From Syntrophorhabdaceae bacterium (GTDB taxonomy: Bacteria > Desulfobacterota > Syntrophorhabdia > Syntrophorhabdales > Syntrophorhabdaceae), in the NCBI GenBank assembly GCA_026415015.1, contig JAOAHW010000210.1, positions 1 through 6,420 on the forward strand: a stretch of 6,420 nt of DNA, in the 5' to 3' direction. Below the pieces are notes generated by a model. That model had not been told where the DNA came from and searched no databases. It worked only from the letters and a program-made list of their open reading frames with translations. The position numbers and the translations under genes were made by a program. Position 1 is the stretch's first letter. Every line of letters begins with the position of its first letter. Of this stretch, positions 1-4,959 are shown one piece after another.

Positions 1-21
1 ACACACAAGGTCTAAAAAATA

Positions 22-51
22 TTGACATAAGATATGCCATTGTGTTAAAAA
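22..51 (+). promoter_or_regulatory. Probable sigma70-type promoter of the trpB2-ior operon
   Basis: A perfect -35 hexamer TTGACA lies at 22-27. With an 18-base spacer the best -10 candidate is TAAAAA at 46-51, which matches 4 of 6 consensus positions. This would start transcription near 57-60, just before or at the leader-peptide ATG at 61. The -35 is convincing but the -10 is weak. An alternative promoter upstream of the window, or one using the A/T-rich stretch around 13-18 as its -10, cannot be excluded. Confidence 0.5.
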
Positions 52-60
52 AAATACATT

Positions 61-114
61 ATGAAACAGAACATATTGAAAAATAAAACAAATTGGTGGT
101 GGCAGTTGTTATAG
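61..114 (+). CDS. trpL: trp leader peptide, 17 aa with three consecutive Trp codons
   Basis: A short ORF encodes MKQNILKNKTNWWWQLL and stops at TAG (112-114). Residues 12-14 are three consecutive TGG codons (94-102). Trp is the rarest residue in most proteins, and a WWW run just before an antiterminator/terminator pair is the hallmark of a ribosome-mediated attenuator; the E. coli trpL peptide is 14 residues with WW. A ribosome stalled at the Trp codons for lack of charged tRNA-Trp would leave the segment starting at 114 free. A ribosome that reaches the stop codon would cover it. No Shine-Dalgarno sequence is visible before ATG 61, so the mRNA may be nearly leaderless or the ORF weakly translated. 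It is too short for ordinary gene calling and is likely to be missed by automatic annotation. Confidence 0.88.
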   Translation: MKQNILKNKTNWWWQLL

Positions 115-133
115 GTGTGAAACCGTAGACAAC
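105..133 (+). promoter_or_regulatory. Attenuator pause hairpin (segment 1:2)
   Basis: GTTGT (105-109) can pair with ACAAC (129-133), with a T110/G128 wobble. After a mismatch, 112-116 can pair with 122-127 around a small bulge, leaving loop 117-121. The left arm overlaps the last three leader codons and the stop. This hairpin sequesters 114-125, the strand needed for the antiterminator, so it would favour termination when no ribosome is stalled. It is imperfect and was folded by eye, so it is less secure than the other two stems. Confidence 0.6.
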
Positions 134-155
134 AAGCCACAGGCGGTTTCACACC
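114..155 (+). promoter_or_regulatory. Antiterminator stem of the trp attenuator (segment 2:3)
   Basis: GGTGTGAAACCG (114-125) is perfectly complementary over 12 bases to CGGTTTCACACC (144-155), with 18 bases between. The 3' strand covers the top of the terminator's left arm (144-147), its loop (148-152) and the start of its right arm (153-155), so the two structures compete. The 5' strand begins at the last base of the leader-peptide stop codon, which places it exactly where a terminating ribosome would mask it. This is the expected antiterminator geometry for Trp-codon stalling. Confidence 0.85.
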
Positions 156-172
156 GCCTGTGGCTTTTTTTT
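134..172 (+). terminator. Rho-independent terminator of the trp attenuator (segment 3:4)
   Basis: AAGCCACAGGCGGT (134-147) and ACCGCCTGTGGCTT (153-166) form a perfect 14-bp GC-rich stem with a 5-base loop (TTCAC). The right arm runs straight into eight T's (165-172). It lies between the leader peptide and trpB2 on the coding strand, about 60 bases before the trpB2 start. A terminator in this position would silence the operon unless it is regulated. The competing stem at 114-155 supplies that regulation. Confidence 0.93.
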
Positions 173-174
173 AA

Positions 175-202
175 GGGGCCATGGGCAAAAACCCATGACC
201 CC
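175..202 (+). repeat. Second inverted repeat between attenuator terminator and trpB2
   Basis: CATGGG (180-185) pairs with CCCATG (192-197) around loop CAAAAA. After one C/A mismatch, GGGG (175-178) pairs with CCCC (199-202). The stem is followed by C and five T's (204-208), so it could act as a tandem back-up terminator. Bases 202-208 (CCTTTTT) can instead pair with 214-220 (AAAAAGG), which would partly cover the trpB2 ribosome binding site. The role is inferred; only the complementarity is seen. Confidence 0.5.
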
Positions 203-217
203 CTTTTTATTAAAAAA

Positions 218-225
218 AGGAGGGA
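218..225 (+). promoter_or_regulatory. Ribosome binding site of trpB2
   Basis: AGGAGGG (218-224, within AAAGGAGGGAAA) ends about six bases before ATG 231. This selects ATG 231 over the in-frame ATG at 195, whose upstream bases lie inside the second hairpin and carry no Shine-Dalgarno match. Confidence 0.85.
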
Positions 226-230
226 AAGCA

Positions 231-1592
231 ATGGAAAAAAAGATTTTTTTAAAGGAGAGCGAGATGCCTAGGGCCTGGTATAATATCCAGGCTGACCTGC
301 CAAACCCATTACCACCACCCCTTAATCCTGCAACAGGACAGCCTATTACACCTGATATGCTTGCACCCATATTCCCCATGAACCTCATTGAGCAGGAGGT
401 ATCACAGGAGCGTTATATTAACATACCAGAAGAGGTCTTAGAGAGGCTTCTCATCTGGAGACCCACGCCCCTTTGCAGGGCCTATAGCCTTGAGAGGTTC
501 CTTGGGACACCAGCGAGGATTTATTTTAAAAATGAGGGCGTTAGCCCCCCAGGGAGCCACAAACCAAATACAGCCATTCCCCAGGCATATTACAATAAGG
601 TCTTTGGTACAAAGAGACTCACCACAGAGACAGGCGCAGGCCAATGGGGTAGTGCCCTTGCCTTTGCCTGTAATCAGTTTGGTCTGGAGCTAAAGATCTA
701 CATGGTAAGGGTAAGCTATAATCAGAAGCCATACAGGAGGGTTATGATGGAGGTATGGGGCGGCAGGTGTATACCAAGCCCGAGTAAAGACACAAATGCA
801 GGCAGGAGATTCCTCGATGAAAACCCAGAGCACCCTGGAAGCTTAGGCATTGCCATAAGCGAGGCAATAGAGGATGCAGTGACATCAAAGGATACAAAAT
901 ATTCTCTTGGAAGCGTCCTAAACCATGTGATGCTTCACCAGACCATCATAGGTCTTGAGGCGCAGAAACAGCTTGCCTCAATAGGTGAGTATCCTGATGT
1001 GGTTATTGGTTGTGTGGGCGGTGGCAGTAATTTTGCTGGCATTGCATTCCCTTTTGTAAGGGATAAGATAAATGGTAAAGACATAAAGATAATCGCATCT
1101 GAGCCTACATCGTGCCCTACCCTTACCAAGGGACCATATGTCTATGACTTTGGTGATACAGCAGAGACTACCCCTTTACTACCCATGCACTCCATAGGCC
1201 ATGGTTTTGTCCCTGCTCCCATCCATGCAGGGGGTTTAAGGTATCATGGTATGGCACCTCTTGTGAGTAGGCTCTTGCTTGATGGTCTCATAGAGGCAAA
1301 GGCATATTCACAGCTCGAGACCTTTGCAGCAGGTATTACCTTTGCAAGGACAGAGGGTTTTGTCCCTGCCCCTGAGACAGACCATGCCATTGCATGTGTC
1401 ATAGATGAGGCAAAAAAGGCAAAAGAAGAAGGCAAAGAAAAGGTAATACTTATGAACTGGAACGGACATGGTGTTATAGACCTTGCCTCATATGATGCTT
1501 ACATGGCAGGAAGGCTTGAAAATTTTGAACTACCCGATGAGGAGATAGCAAAACTTGTTAAGGACTTAGAGAGATTTCCAAAACCAAGATGA
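231..1592 (+). CDS. trpB2: Tryptophan synthase beta chain-like protein, TrpB2 type
   Basis: A 453-residue cytoplasmic PLP enzyme that makes L-tryptophan by joining indole to a serine-derived aminoacrylate. Motifs in order are RPTPL (77-81), GSHKPN (108-113) with K111 as the expected Schiff-base lysine, ETGAGQWG (133-140) with E133 as the expected catalytic glutamate, CVGGGSNFAG (261-270) cupping the PLP phosphate, and NGHG (411-414) near the pyridine ring. Length, the N-terminal extension and GQWG (GQHG in classical TrpB1) assign it to the TrpB2 subgroup. This subgroup often works without TrpA on free indole; serine or phosphoserine has been proposed as co-substrate. No trpA is present in the window. 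The gene is first in the operon, directly behind a Trp attenuator, which independently supports a role in Trp supply. ATG 231 is chosen for its strong Shine-Dalgarno. The reading frame is intact and no key residue is missing. Confidence 0.95.
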   Translation: MEKKIFLKESEMPRAWYNIQADLPNPLPPPLNPATGQPITPDMLAPIFPMNLIEQEVSQERYINIPEEVLERLLIWRPTPLCRAYSLERFLGTPARIYFKNEGVSPPGSHKPNTAIPQAYYNKVFGTKRLTTETGAGQWGSALAFACNQFGLELKIYMVRVSYNQKPYRRVMMEVWGGRCIPSPSKDTNAGRRFLDENPEHPGSLGIAISEAIEDAVTSKDTKYSLGSVLNHVMLHQTIIGLEAQKQLASIGEYPDVVIGCVGGGSNFAGIAFPFVRDKINGKDIKIIASEPTSCPTLTKGPYVYDFGDTAETTPLLPMHSIGHGFVPAPIHAGGLRYHGMAPLVSRLLLDGLIEAKAYSQLETFAAGITFARTEGFVPAPETDHAIACVIDEAKKAKEEGKEKVILMNWNGHGVIDLASYDAYMAGRLENFELPDEEIAKLVKDLERFPKPR

Positions 1593-1631
1593 ACAGAATA
1601 AATTGAACCTATAATCTTAAGTCCATTTTAC

Positions 1632-1637
1632 AGGAGG
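1632..1637 (+). promoter_or_regulatory. Ribosome binding site fixing a TTG start
   Basis: A perfect AGGAGG sits five bases before TTG 1643. This spacing supports the TTG as the real start of the small Cys protein. The next in-frame ATG (1664) has no such site. Confidence 0.8.
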
Positions 1638-1642
1638 TTTAT

Positions 1643-1876
1643 TTGGAAATATATTGCATCCAGATGGGCAGTGTAATAGAATTCTCTTACTGCATGTCCT
1701 TGAATGACGGCTTACCATGCAGGAACATAGTGGGCTGCTGGCAGGATAGATTTGATATTAACAGGCTTCTCAGATCGAGATTCACTGAGGAGGAGATAAT
1801 AAAGGTGTTTGGCGGTCTACCAAAGAACAAACTTGAGCGGATATTAGAGTGTCTGAATAAACTCAAGGCATCTTGA
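1643..1876 (+). CDS. Small Cys-containing protein of unknown function, 77 aa
   Basis: I do not recognise a named family. The protein starts at TTG, supported by a perfect AGGAGG. The N-terminal half carries C5, C17, C26 and C32, the last two in NDGLPCRNIVGCW (21-33), which looks like a conserved motif. The C-terminal half (about 39-77) is predicted helical and charged, with FTEEEIIKVFGGLPKNKLE (47-65) and a further Cys at 70. There is no signal peptide or membrane segment. The cysteine spacing (C17-x8-C26-x5-C32) could suit metal binding or a redox role, but this is inference. It lies 50 bases after trpB2 and 17 bases before the aminotransferase, so it is almost certainly co-transcribed. The strong start signal and compact spacing argue that it is a real gene. 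A TATAAT at 1610-1615 lies in the preceding gap but has no good -35. Confidence 0.8.
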   Translation: MEIYCIQMGSVIEFSYCMSLNDGLPCRNIVGCWQDRFDINRLLRSRFTEEEIIKVFGGLPKNKLERILECLNKLKAS

Positions 1877-1893
1877 ATGGATAAGGAGGTTTG

Positions 1894-2994
1894 ATGGAGC
1901 TTTCAGATAGAGTCATGAGCGTAAGACCTTCAGGGGTGAGAAAGATCTTTGACATGGCAAAAAACGTCAAAAACCCCATAGATCTTAGTATAGGAGAACC
2001 TGACTTTGATATACCAGAGCCTATAAAAGATGAAGGTATTTTTTGGATAAAGGCAGGGTTTAATAAATATACCCCATCAGGCGGTATCCCTGAACTAAGG
2101 GAGATGCTCCTTAAACACCTCAAGGAAGATAAAGGGATAATATGCGATGATGTAATAGTAACGCCAGGTGTAACAGGGGGCCTGCTCCTTGCCCTCATGG
2201 TGACCTTAAACCCCCTGGACGAGGTCATCATACCTGACCCATACTTTGTTTTGTATGAATATCAGGTATTGCTTTTAGGGGGAAGGCCTGTCTTTATCGA
2301 TACATATCCTGATTTCACCATAAAAGAGGAAAAACTAAGGGCTGCCATAACTGATAAGACAAAGATAATACTCATCAATAGCCCCAATAACCCCACAGGC
2401 ATGGTCTGCTCGAGGCAGGAGCTTGAGATGGTGGCAAGGGTGGCAAAGGAGAAAGACCTACTTTTATTCTCTGATGATATATACGATAGATTTGTCTATG
2501 AAGATGGTGATGATAGTGTATATCTTGGTTCACTCTATGACAGAACACTTTCATTCGGTGGATTCTCAAAGACATGGGGCATGACAGGGTGGCGTCTTGG
2601 CTATGTGGCAGGCCCATCAGATATAATCCAGTGTATGGTTACCATGCAGCAGTATGTATTCAGCAGTGTCAATTCCTTTGCCCAGAAGGCAGCACTCAAG
2701 GCACTGGACTATAACACAGATAATATGATAAATATTTTTAAACAAAAAAGAGACCTCATATACGAGGGTCTCAAAGATAAATACAATGTGGTAAAGCCAA
2801 AGGGCGCCTATTTTATATTTCCTGAGGCGCCTGGTGGTGATGGAGACAGATTTGTTGAGAAGGCACTTAAAAAAAAGCTTTTCATTATACCAGGGAGTGT
2901 ATTTTCAAATAAAAAGACAAATGTTAGAATATCCTTTGCAGCAAGCGAGGAGATTCTGTTAAAGGGTATAGATGTACTGAGAAAGATGGCATAA
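1894..2994 (+). CDS. Pyridoxal-phosphate aminotransferase class I/II, probably aromatic/Trp-active
   Basis: A 366-residue cytoplasmic fold-type I aminotransferase of the AspC/AAT family. It moves an amino group between an amino acid and a 2-oxoacid. Visible residues are SPNNPTG (163-169) with N166 contacting PLP, SDDIYDRF (193-200) with D194 expected at the pyridine nitrogen and Y197 at the PLP oxygen, FSKTWGMTGWRLGY (224-237) with K226 as the Schiff-base lysine and R234 at the phosphate, and NVRISFA (343-349) with R345 expected to bind the substrate carboxylate. All catalytic positions are present; the usual DE of the DEIY motif is DD here. The sequence alone does not fix the substrate. The Trp attenuator and adjacent ior genes suggest indolepyruvate/tryptophan or aromatic substrates generally. 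ATG 1894 is preferred to TTG 1891 because AAGGAGGT (1883-1890) is better spaced from it. It follows the small Cys protein by 17 bases. Confidence 0.93.
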   Translation: MELSDRVMSVRPSGVRKIFDMAKNVKNPIDLSIGEPDFDIPEPIKDEGIFWIKAGFNKYTPSGGIPELREMLLKHLKEDKGIICDDVIVTPGVTGGLLLALMVTLNPLDEVIIPDPYFVLYEYQVLLLGGRPVFIDTYPDFTIKEEKLRAAITDKTKIILINSPNNPTGMVCSRQELEMVARVAKEKDLLLFSDDIYDRFVYEDGDDSVYLGSLYDRTLSFGGFSKTWGMTGWRLGYVAGPSDIIQCMVTMQQYVFSSVNSFAQKAALKALDYNTDNMINIFKQKRDLIYEGLKDKYNVVKPKGAYFIFPEAPGGDGDRFVEKALKKKLFIIPGSVFSNKKTNVRISFAASEEILLKGIDVLRKMA

Positions 2995-3035
2995 ATCAAA
3001 ATTTTATTTTAATGTGATAAAAGGAAGGACAGGAT

Positions 3036-4283
3036 ATGTATGAGTATGTATGCAAAGCACTTTTAGAAAACAATGTAAGGCTAATCTATTTAACAAACAA
3101 GGTACTGGCACAGACCCTTGAAAAAATTGGTGGAGATAATGGTCACTTCCATTGCGAGGTCTCTATTAATGAAAAAATTGCCTTTGAGTATGGTCTTGCT
3201 GGAGGTATTTCATCTAAAAGAACAGCATGTATATTCTCACCTGAGGGTATATACGAGGCCCTTGACCCTATTATGAGTTCAGCGTATACAGGTGTAATAA
3301 AAGGACTCGTTATTATATGTATCCAGGATACACCAAAGGATATCACACATATTGGTCTTTTTTCAAAAATACCTGTGATTGTTGAGGAGGATTATGAATC
3401 TGTATCCGATAAAATAGGTTATGCCTATTATATCTCAGAGAAATATGAGATACCAGTAATCATTCAGATTTGCCCTGATGATGAGGGCCATTGGTCAAAT
3501 AAAAAAGTGACAGGAAAGGACTCAAAGGCAAAGATGGCTAATCAAAATACTGCTGATGCATCGCGGTTTATAAAAGACCCTAACAGGTGGGCTGCAACAC
3601 CAAGTTTTAGATACCATCTCCATAAAAACCTCAATGAAAAGGTTGAAAAAATAAGAGAGGAGTTTGAGGTATATGGAGGGAACAGGATGCAGCTCAAGGG
3701 TAAAAGCGGTGTTATAACAAACAAAAAATCATATCTTGATTTCTATGGAGAGGATACAAGCCTGCTCTTTTTATCGACAATATTCCCTTTGCCAGTAAAA
3801 CTTGTTGACTCCTTTATAGAAAAAATGAATGAGGTTTACCTTATTGAGGGTGAATACCCTGCCATAGAACTACAGATACCAGATAGAAAAAGCCTTAAGG
3901 CAGAGCATATAAAGATCCCCTCTCGGATAAAGAGTCATGATGAGACCATATCGGGCTTTGAGGTTGTCAGGGATAGGCTTGGGCCTGCATCCTCCATTAA
4001 TATTGCCCATGGCATAAAGAAATCTGAACCCCAAAGGCATATCCTTGCTTTGACTTATGAAGACCACTTTCTCCACTCAGGGATGCCTGCCTTTGTAAAT
4101 ACCATGTATAACAATTCCTCCTATGGCCTCCTTATCATGGTAAACAAAGAGGAGGATAACATAAAGCGATTTATGGATGGATGCGGATTTCATAACTATT
4201 TTCACCTAAAAAAGGTGGAAGAAATAGAAAATTTCAAAGATATCAATAAATTAACTGTATTTTTCTGCCGAGGTATAATGTGA
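3036..4283 (+). CDS. Degenerate IorA-like protein lacking TPP and Cys motifs
   Basis: A 415-residue relative of the indolepyruvate:ferredoxin oxidoreductase alpha subunit (usually about 600 residues). The N-terminal pyrimidine-binding-like domain is recognisable: EVSINEKIAFE (41-51), then DPIMSSAYTG (77-86), then GLVIICIQD (90-98). The middle region keeps the IorA-type RFIKDPNRW (177-185) and helical EKVEKIREEFE (201-211). PLPVKLVDSFIEKMNEVYLIE (251-271) matches the IorA domain preceding the cofactor domain. The C-terminal part is eroded. SSINIAHG (319-326) and HFLHSGMPAFVN (344-355) align with the TPP-binding region, but the GDS metal motif is replaced by TYED (340-343) and the DNxTTAMTG loop by NKEEDN (370-375). 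The YPGTPSSEI loop, the SSQ-EQD segment, the CAGCPHR cysteines and the C-terminal ferredoxin domain are absent. The frame is intact with a reasonable Shine-Dalgarno (GGAAGGA), so I read it as a maintained non-catalytic paralogue, not a pseudogene. A structural or regulatory subunit of the adjacent IOR is plausible. Confidence 0.8.
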   Translation: MYEYVCKALLENNVRLIYLTNKVLAQTLEKIGGDNGHFHCEVSINEKIAFEYGLAGGISSKRTACIFSPEGIYEALDPIMSSAYTGVIKGLVIICIQDTPKDITHIGLFSKIPVIVEEDYESVSDKIGYAYYISEKYEIPVIIQICPDDEGHWSNKKVTGKDSKAKMANQNTADASRFIKDPNRWAATPSFRYHLHKNLNEKVEKIREEFEVYGGNRMQLKGKSGVITNKKSYLDFYGEDTSLLFLSTIFPLPVKLVDSFIEKMNEVYLIEGEYPAIELQIPDRKSLKAEHIKIPSRIKSHDETISGFEVVRDRLGPASSINIAHGIKKSEPQRHILALTYEDHFLHSGMPAFVNTMYNNSSYGLLIMVNKEEDNIKRFMDGCGFHNYFHLKKVEEIENFKDINKLTVFFCRGIM

Positions 4284-4295
4284 ATATGCATAAAA

Positions 4296-4301
4296 AAGGA
4301 G
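4296..4301 (+). promoter_or_regulatory. Ribosome binding site fixing the iorB GTG start
   Basis: AAGGAG lies five bases before GTG 4307. Starting there gives the standard IorB N-terminus, with the GxGGxG loop near residue 10. The in-frame GTG 4280 and ATG 4286 would add nine or seven residues unlike the family. Confidence 0.75.
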
Positions 4302-4306
4302 AACCT

Positions 4307-4882
4307 GTGAAAATCGAGATCATATGCGCTGGTATTGGTGGGAGGGGGGTGCTCCTGGCATCAACAATCCTCATTGAATGTGCTGTTAGGATGGGCTATC
4401 ATGCCATAGCATCTGATGAGTATGGGATGAGCCAGAGGGGCGGTTCTGTTGTCTCCCATGTAAAGATTGGTAATTCAAATAGCCCGATAATTGGAAGAGA
4501 AAATGCAGATATCCTCATGGCCTTTGAAGAAAGTGAGTTTTATAGGAATCTGAATTTTCTTAAAAAAGGGGGCATGGCAATTATAAACAGCAGGCAAAGA
4601 AAAATACCAGAACCTGTAAGAGACCTCCTAACTAAAAGGTCTATCTTATCATACATGTTAGATGGAGATGGGATTGCAAAAAAAGGAGGGATGATACAGG
4701 CATCAAACATGGCCTTGCTTGGTTTTTTCTCTGCCTTTTCCCTTGGACCATACAGTTTTGAATCCATGAAAGAAACCATAAGAGAAAGGGTGGCTGAGAA
4801 ATTCTTTCAAAAAAATATTGAAGTCTTCAAGGCAGGTTTTGAAGATGCAGGGCTGGCCTTGCAAAATAATAAAGGCCAATAG
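4307..4882 (+). CDS. iorB: Indolepyruvate:ferredoxin oxidoreductase beta subunit
   Basis: A 191-residue protein of the 2-oxoacid oxidoreductase gamma-domain family, the usual length for IorB. It partners with IorA in the cytoplasm to interconvert arylpyruvate plus CoA and arylacetyl-CoA plus CO2, with ferredoxin as electron carrier. Diagnostic features are the N-terminal glycine loop AGIGGRG (8-14; GGQG is more usual, so R13 is a small oddity), SDEYGMSQRGGSVVSHVK (36-53) containing the hallmark MSQRGG motif, and SNMALLG (133-139). The protein has no iron-sulfur cysteines and no transmembrane segment, as expected. GTG 4307 is chosen because of its Shine-Dalgarno and fit to the family start; an upstream in-frame GTG (4280) would overlap the preceding gene by four bases. 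It lies between the degenerate and the intact IorA genes, 23 bases after the former. Confidence 0.93.
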   Translation: MKIEIICAGIGGRGVLLASTILIECAVRMGYHAIASDEYGMSQRGGSVVSHVKIGNSNSPIIGRENADILMAFEESEFYRNLNFLKKGGMAIINSRQRKIPEPVRDLLTKRSILSYMLDGDGIAKKGGMIQASNMALLGFFSAFSLGPYSFESMKETIRERVAEKFFQKNIEVFKAGFEDAGLALQNNKGQ

Positions 4883-4918
4883 ATAATTAACGAGCGGACT
4901 GTTAAAAGACATCTATTG
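4877..4918 (+). repeat. 8-bp inverted repeat at the end of iorB
   Basis: CAATAGAT (4877-4884) includes the iorB stop codon and is complementary to ATCTATTG (4911-4918) with a 26-base loop. It is AT-rich and has no trailing T-run, so it is not a typical terminator. It could be a weak mRNA stability or translation element in the 77-base gap before iorA, or chance. Confidence 0.25.
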
Positions 4919-4947
4919 TTGATCTATAGAGAACCTAAAATGTTTTT

Positions 4948-4952
4948 GGAGG
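4948..4952 (+). promoter_or_regulatory. Ribosome binding site fixing the iorA TTG start
   Basis: GGAGG lies seven bases before TTG 4960. The next in-frame start, ATG 4981, would cut into the conserved N-terminal IGNYGIAIG segment and has only a weak AAGAGG upstream. Confidence 0.7.
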
Positions 4953-4959
4953 TCTTATT

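Noticed and set aside
61..172. T-box riboswitch with a Trp (UGG) specifier
   Set aside because: The terminator/antiterminator logic would fit, but there is no T-box consensus (TGGNACCGCG-type) sequence before the terminator and the leader is far too short. The TGG codons are in a proper ORF with a start and stop, so ribosome stalling explains them better.
61..172. TRAP-type protein-binding attenuator
   Set aside because: There is no series of spaced GAG/TAG triplets as needed for TRAP binding.
195..230. Upstream in-frame ATG 195 as the start of trpB2
   Set aside because: It lies inside the second hairpin with no Shine-Dalgarno; ATG 231 has a strong one.
1610..1615. TATAAT as an internal promoter before the small Cys protein
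   Set aside because: No credible -35 hexamer occurs 16-18 bases upstream. Operon read-through from the leader promoter suffices.
2995..3035. Possible terminator in the A/T-rich gap after the aminotransferase
   Set aside because: The bases can only form short A-T pairings with no GC stem, and the next gene follows after 41 bases.
3036..4283. Pseudogene call for the IorA-like protein
   Set aside because: The frame is open from a ribosome-bound ATG to a stop close before iorB, with no frameshift. The loss of motifs is selective, not random decay.
4280..4306. Four-base overlap (ATGTGA) with iorB starting at GTG 4280
   Set aside because: The start is possible in principle, but it would add nine atypical residues. 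GTG 4307 has AAGGAG at correct spacing and gives the family-standard N-terminus.
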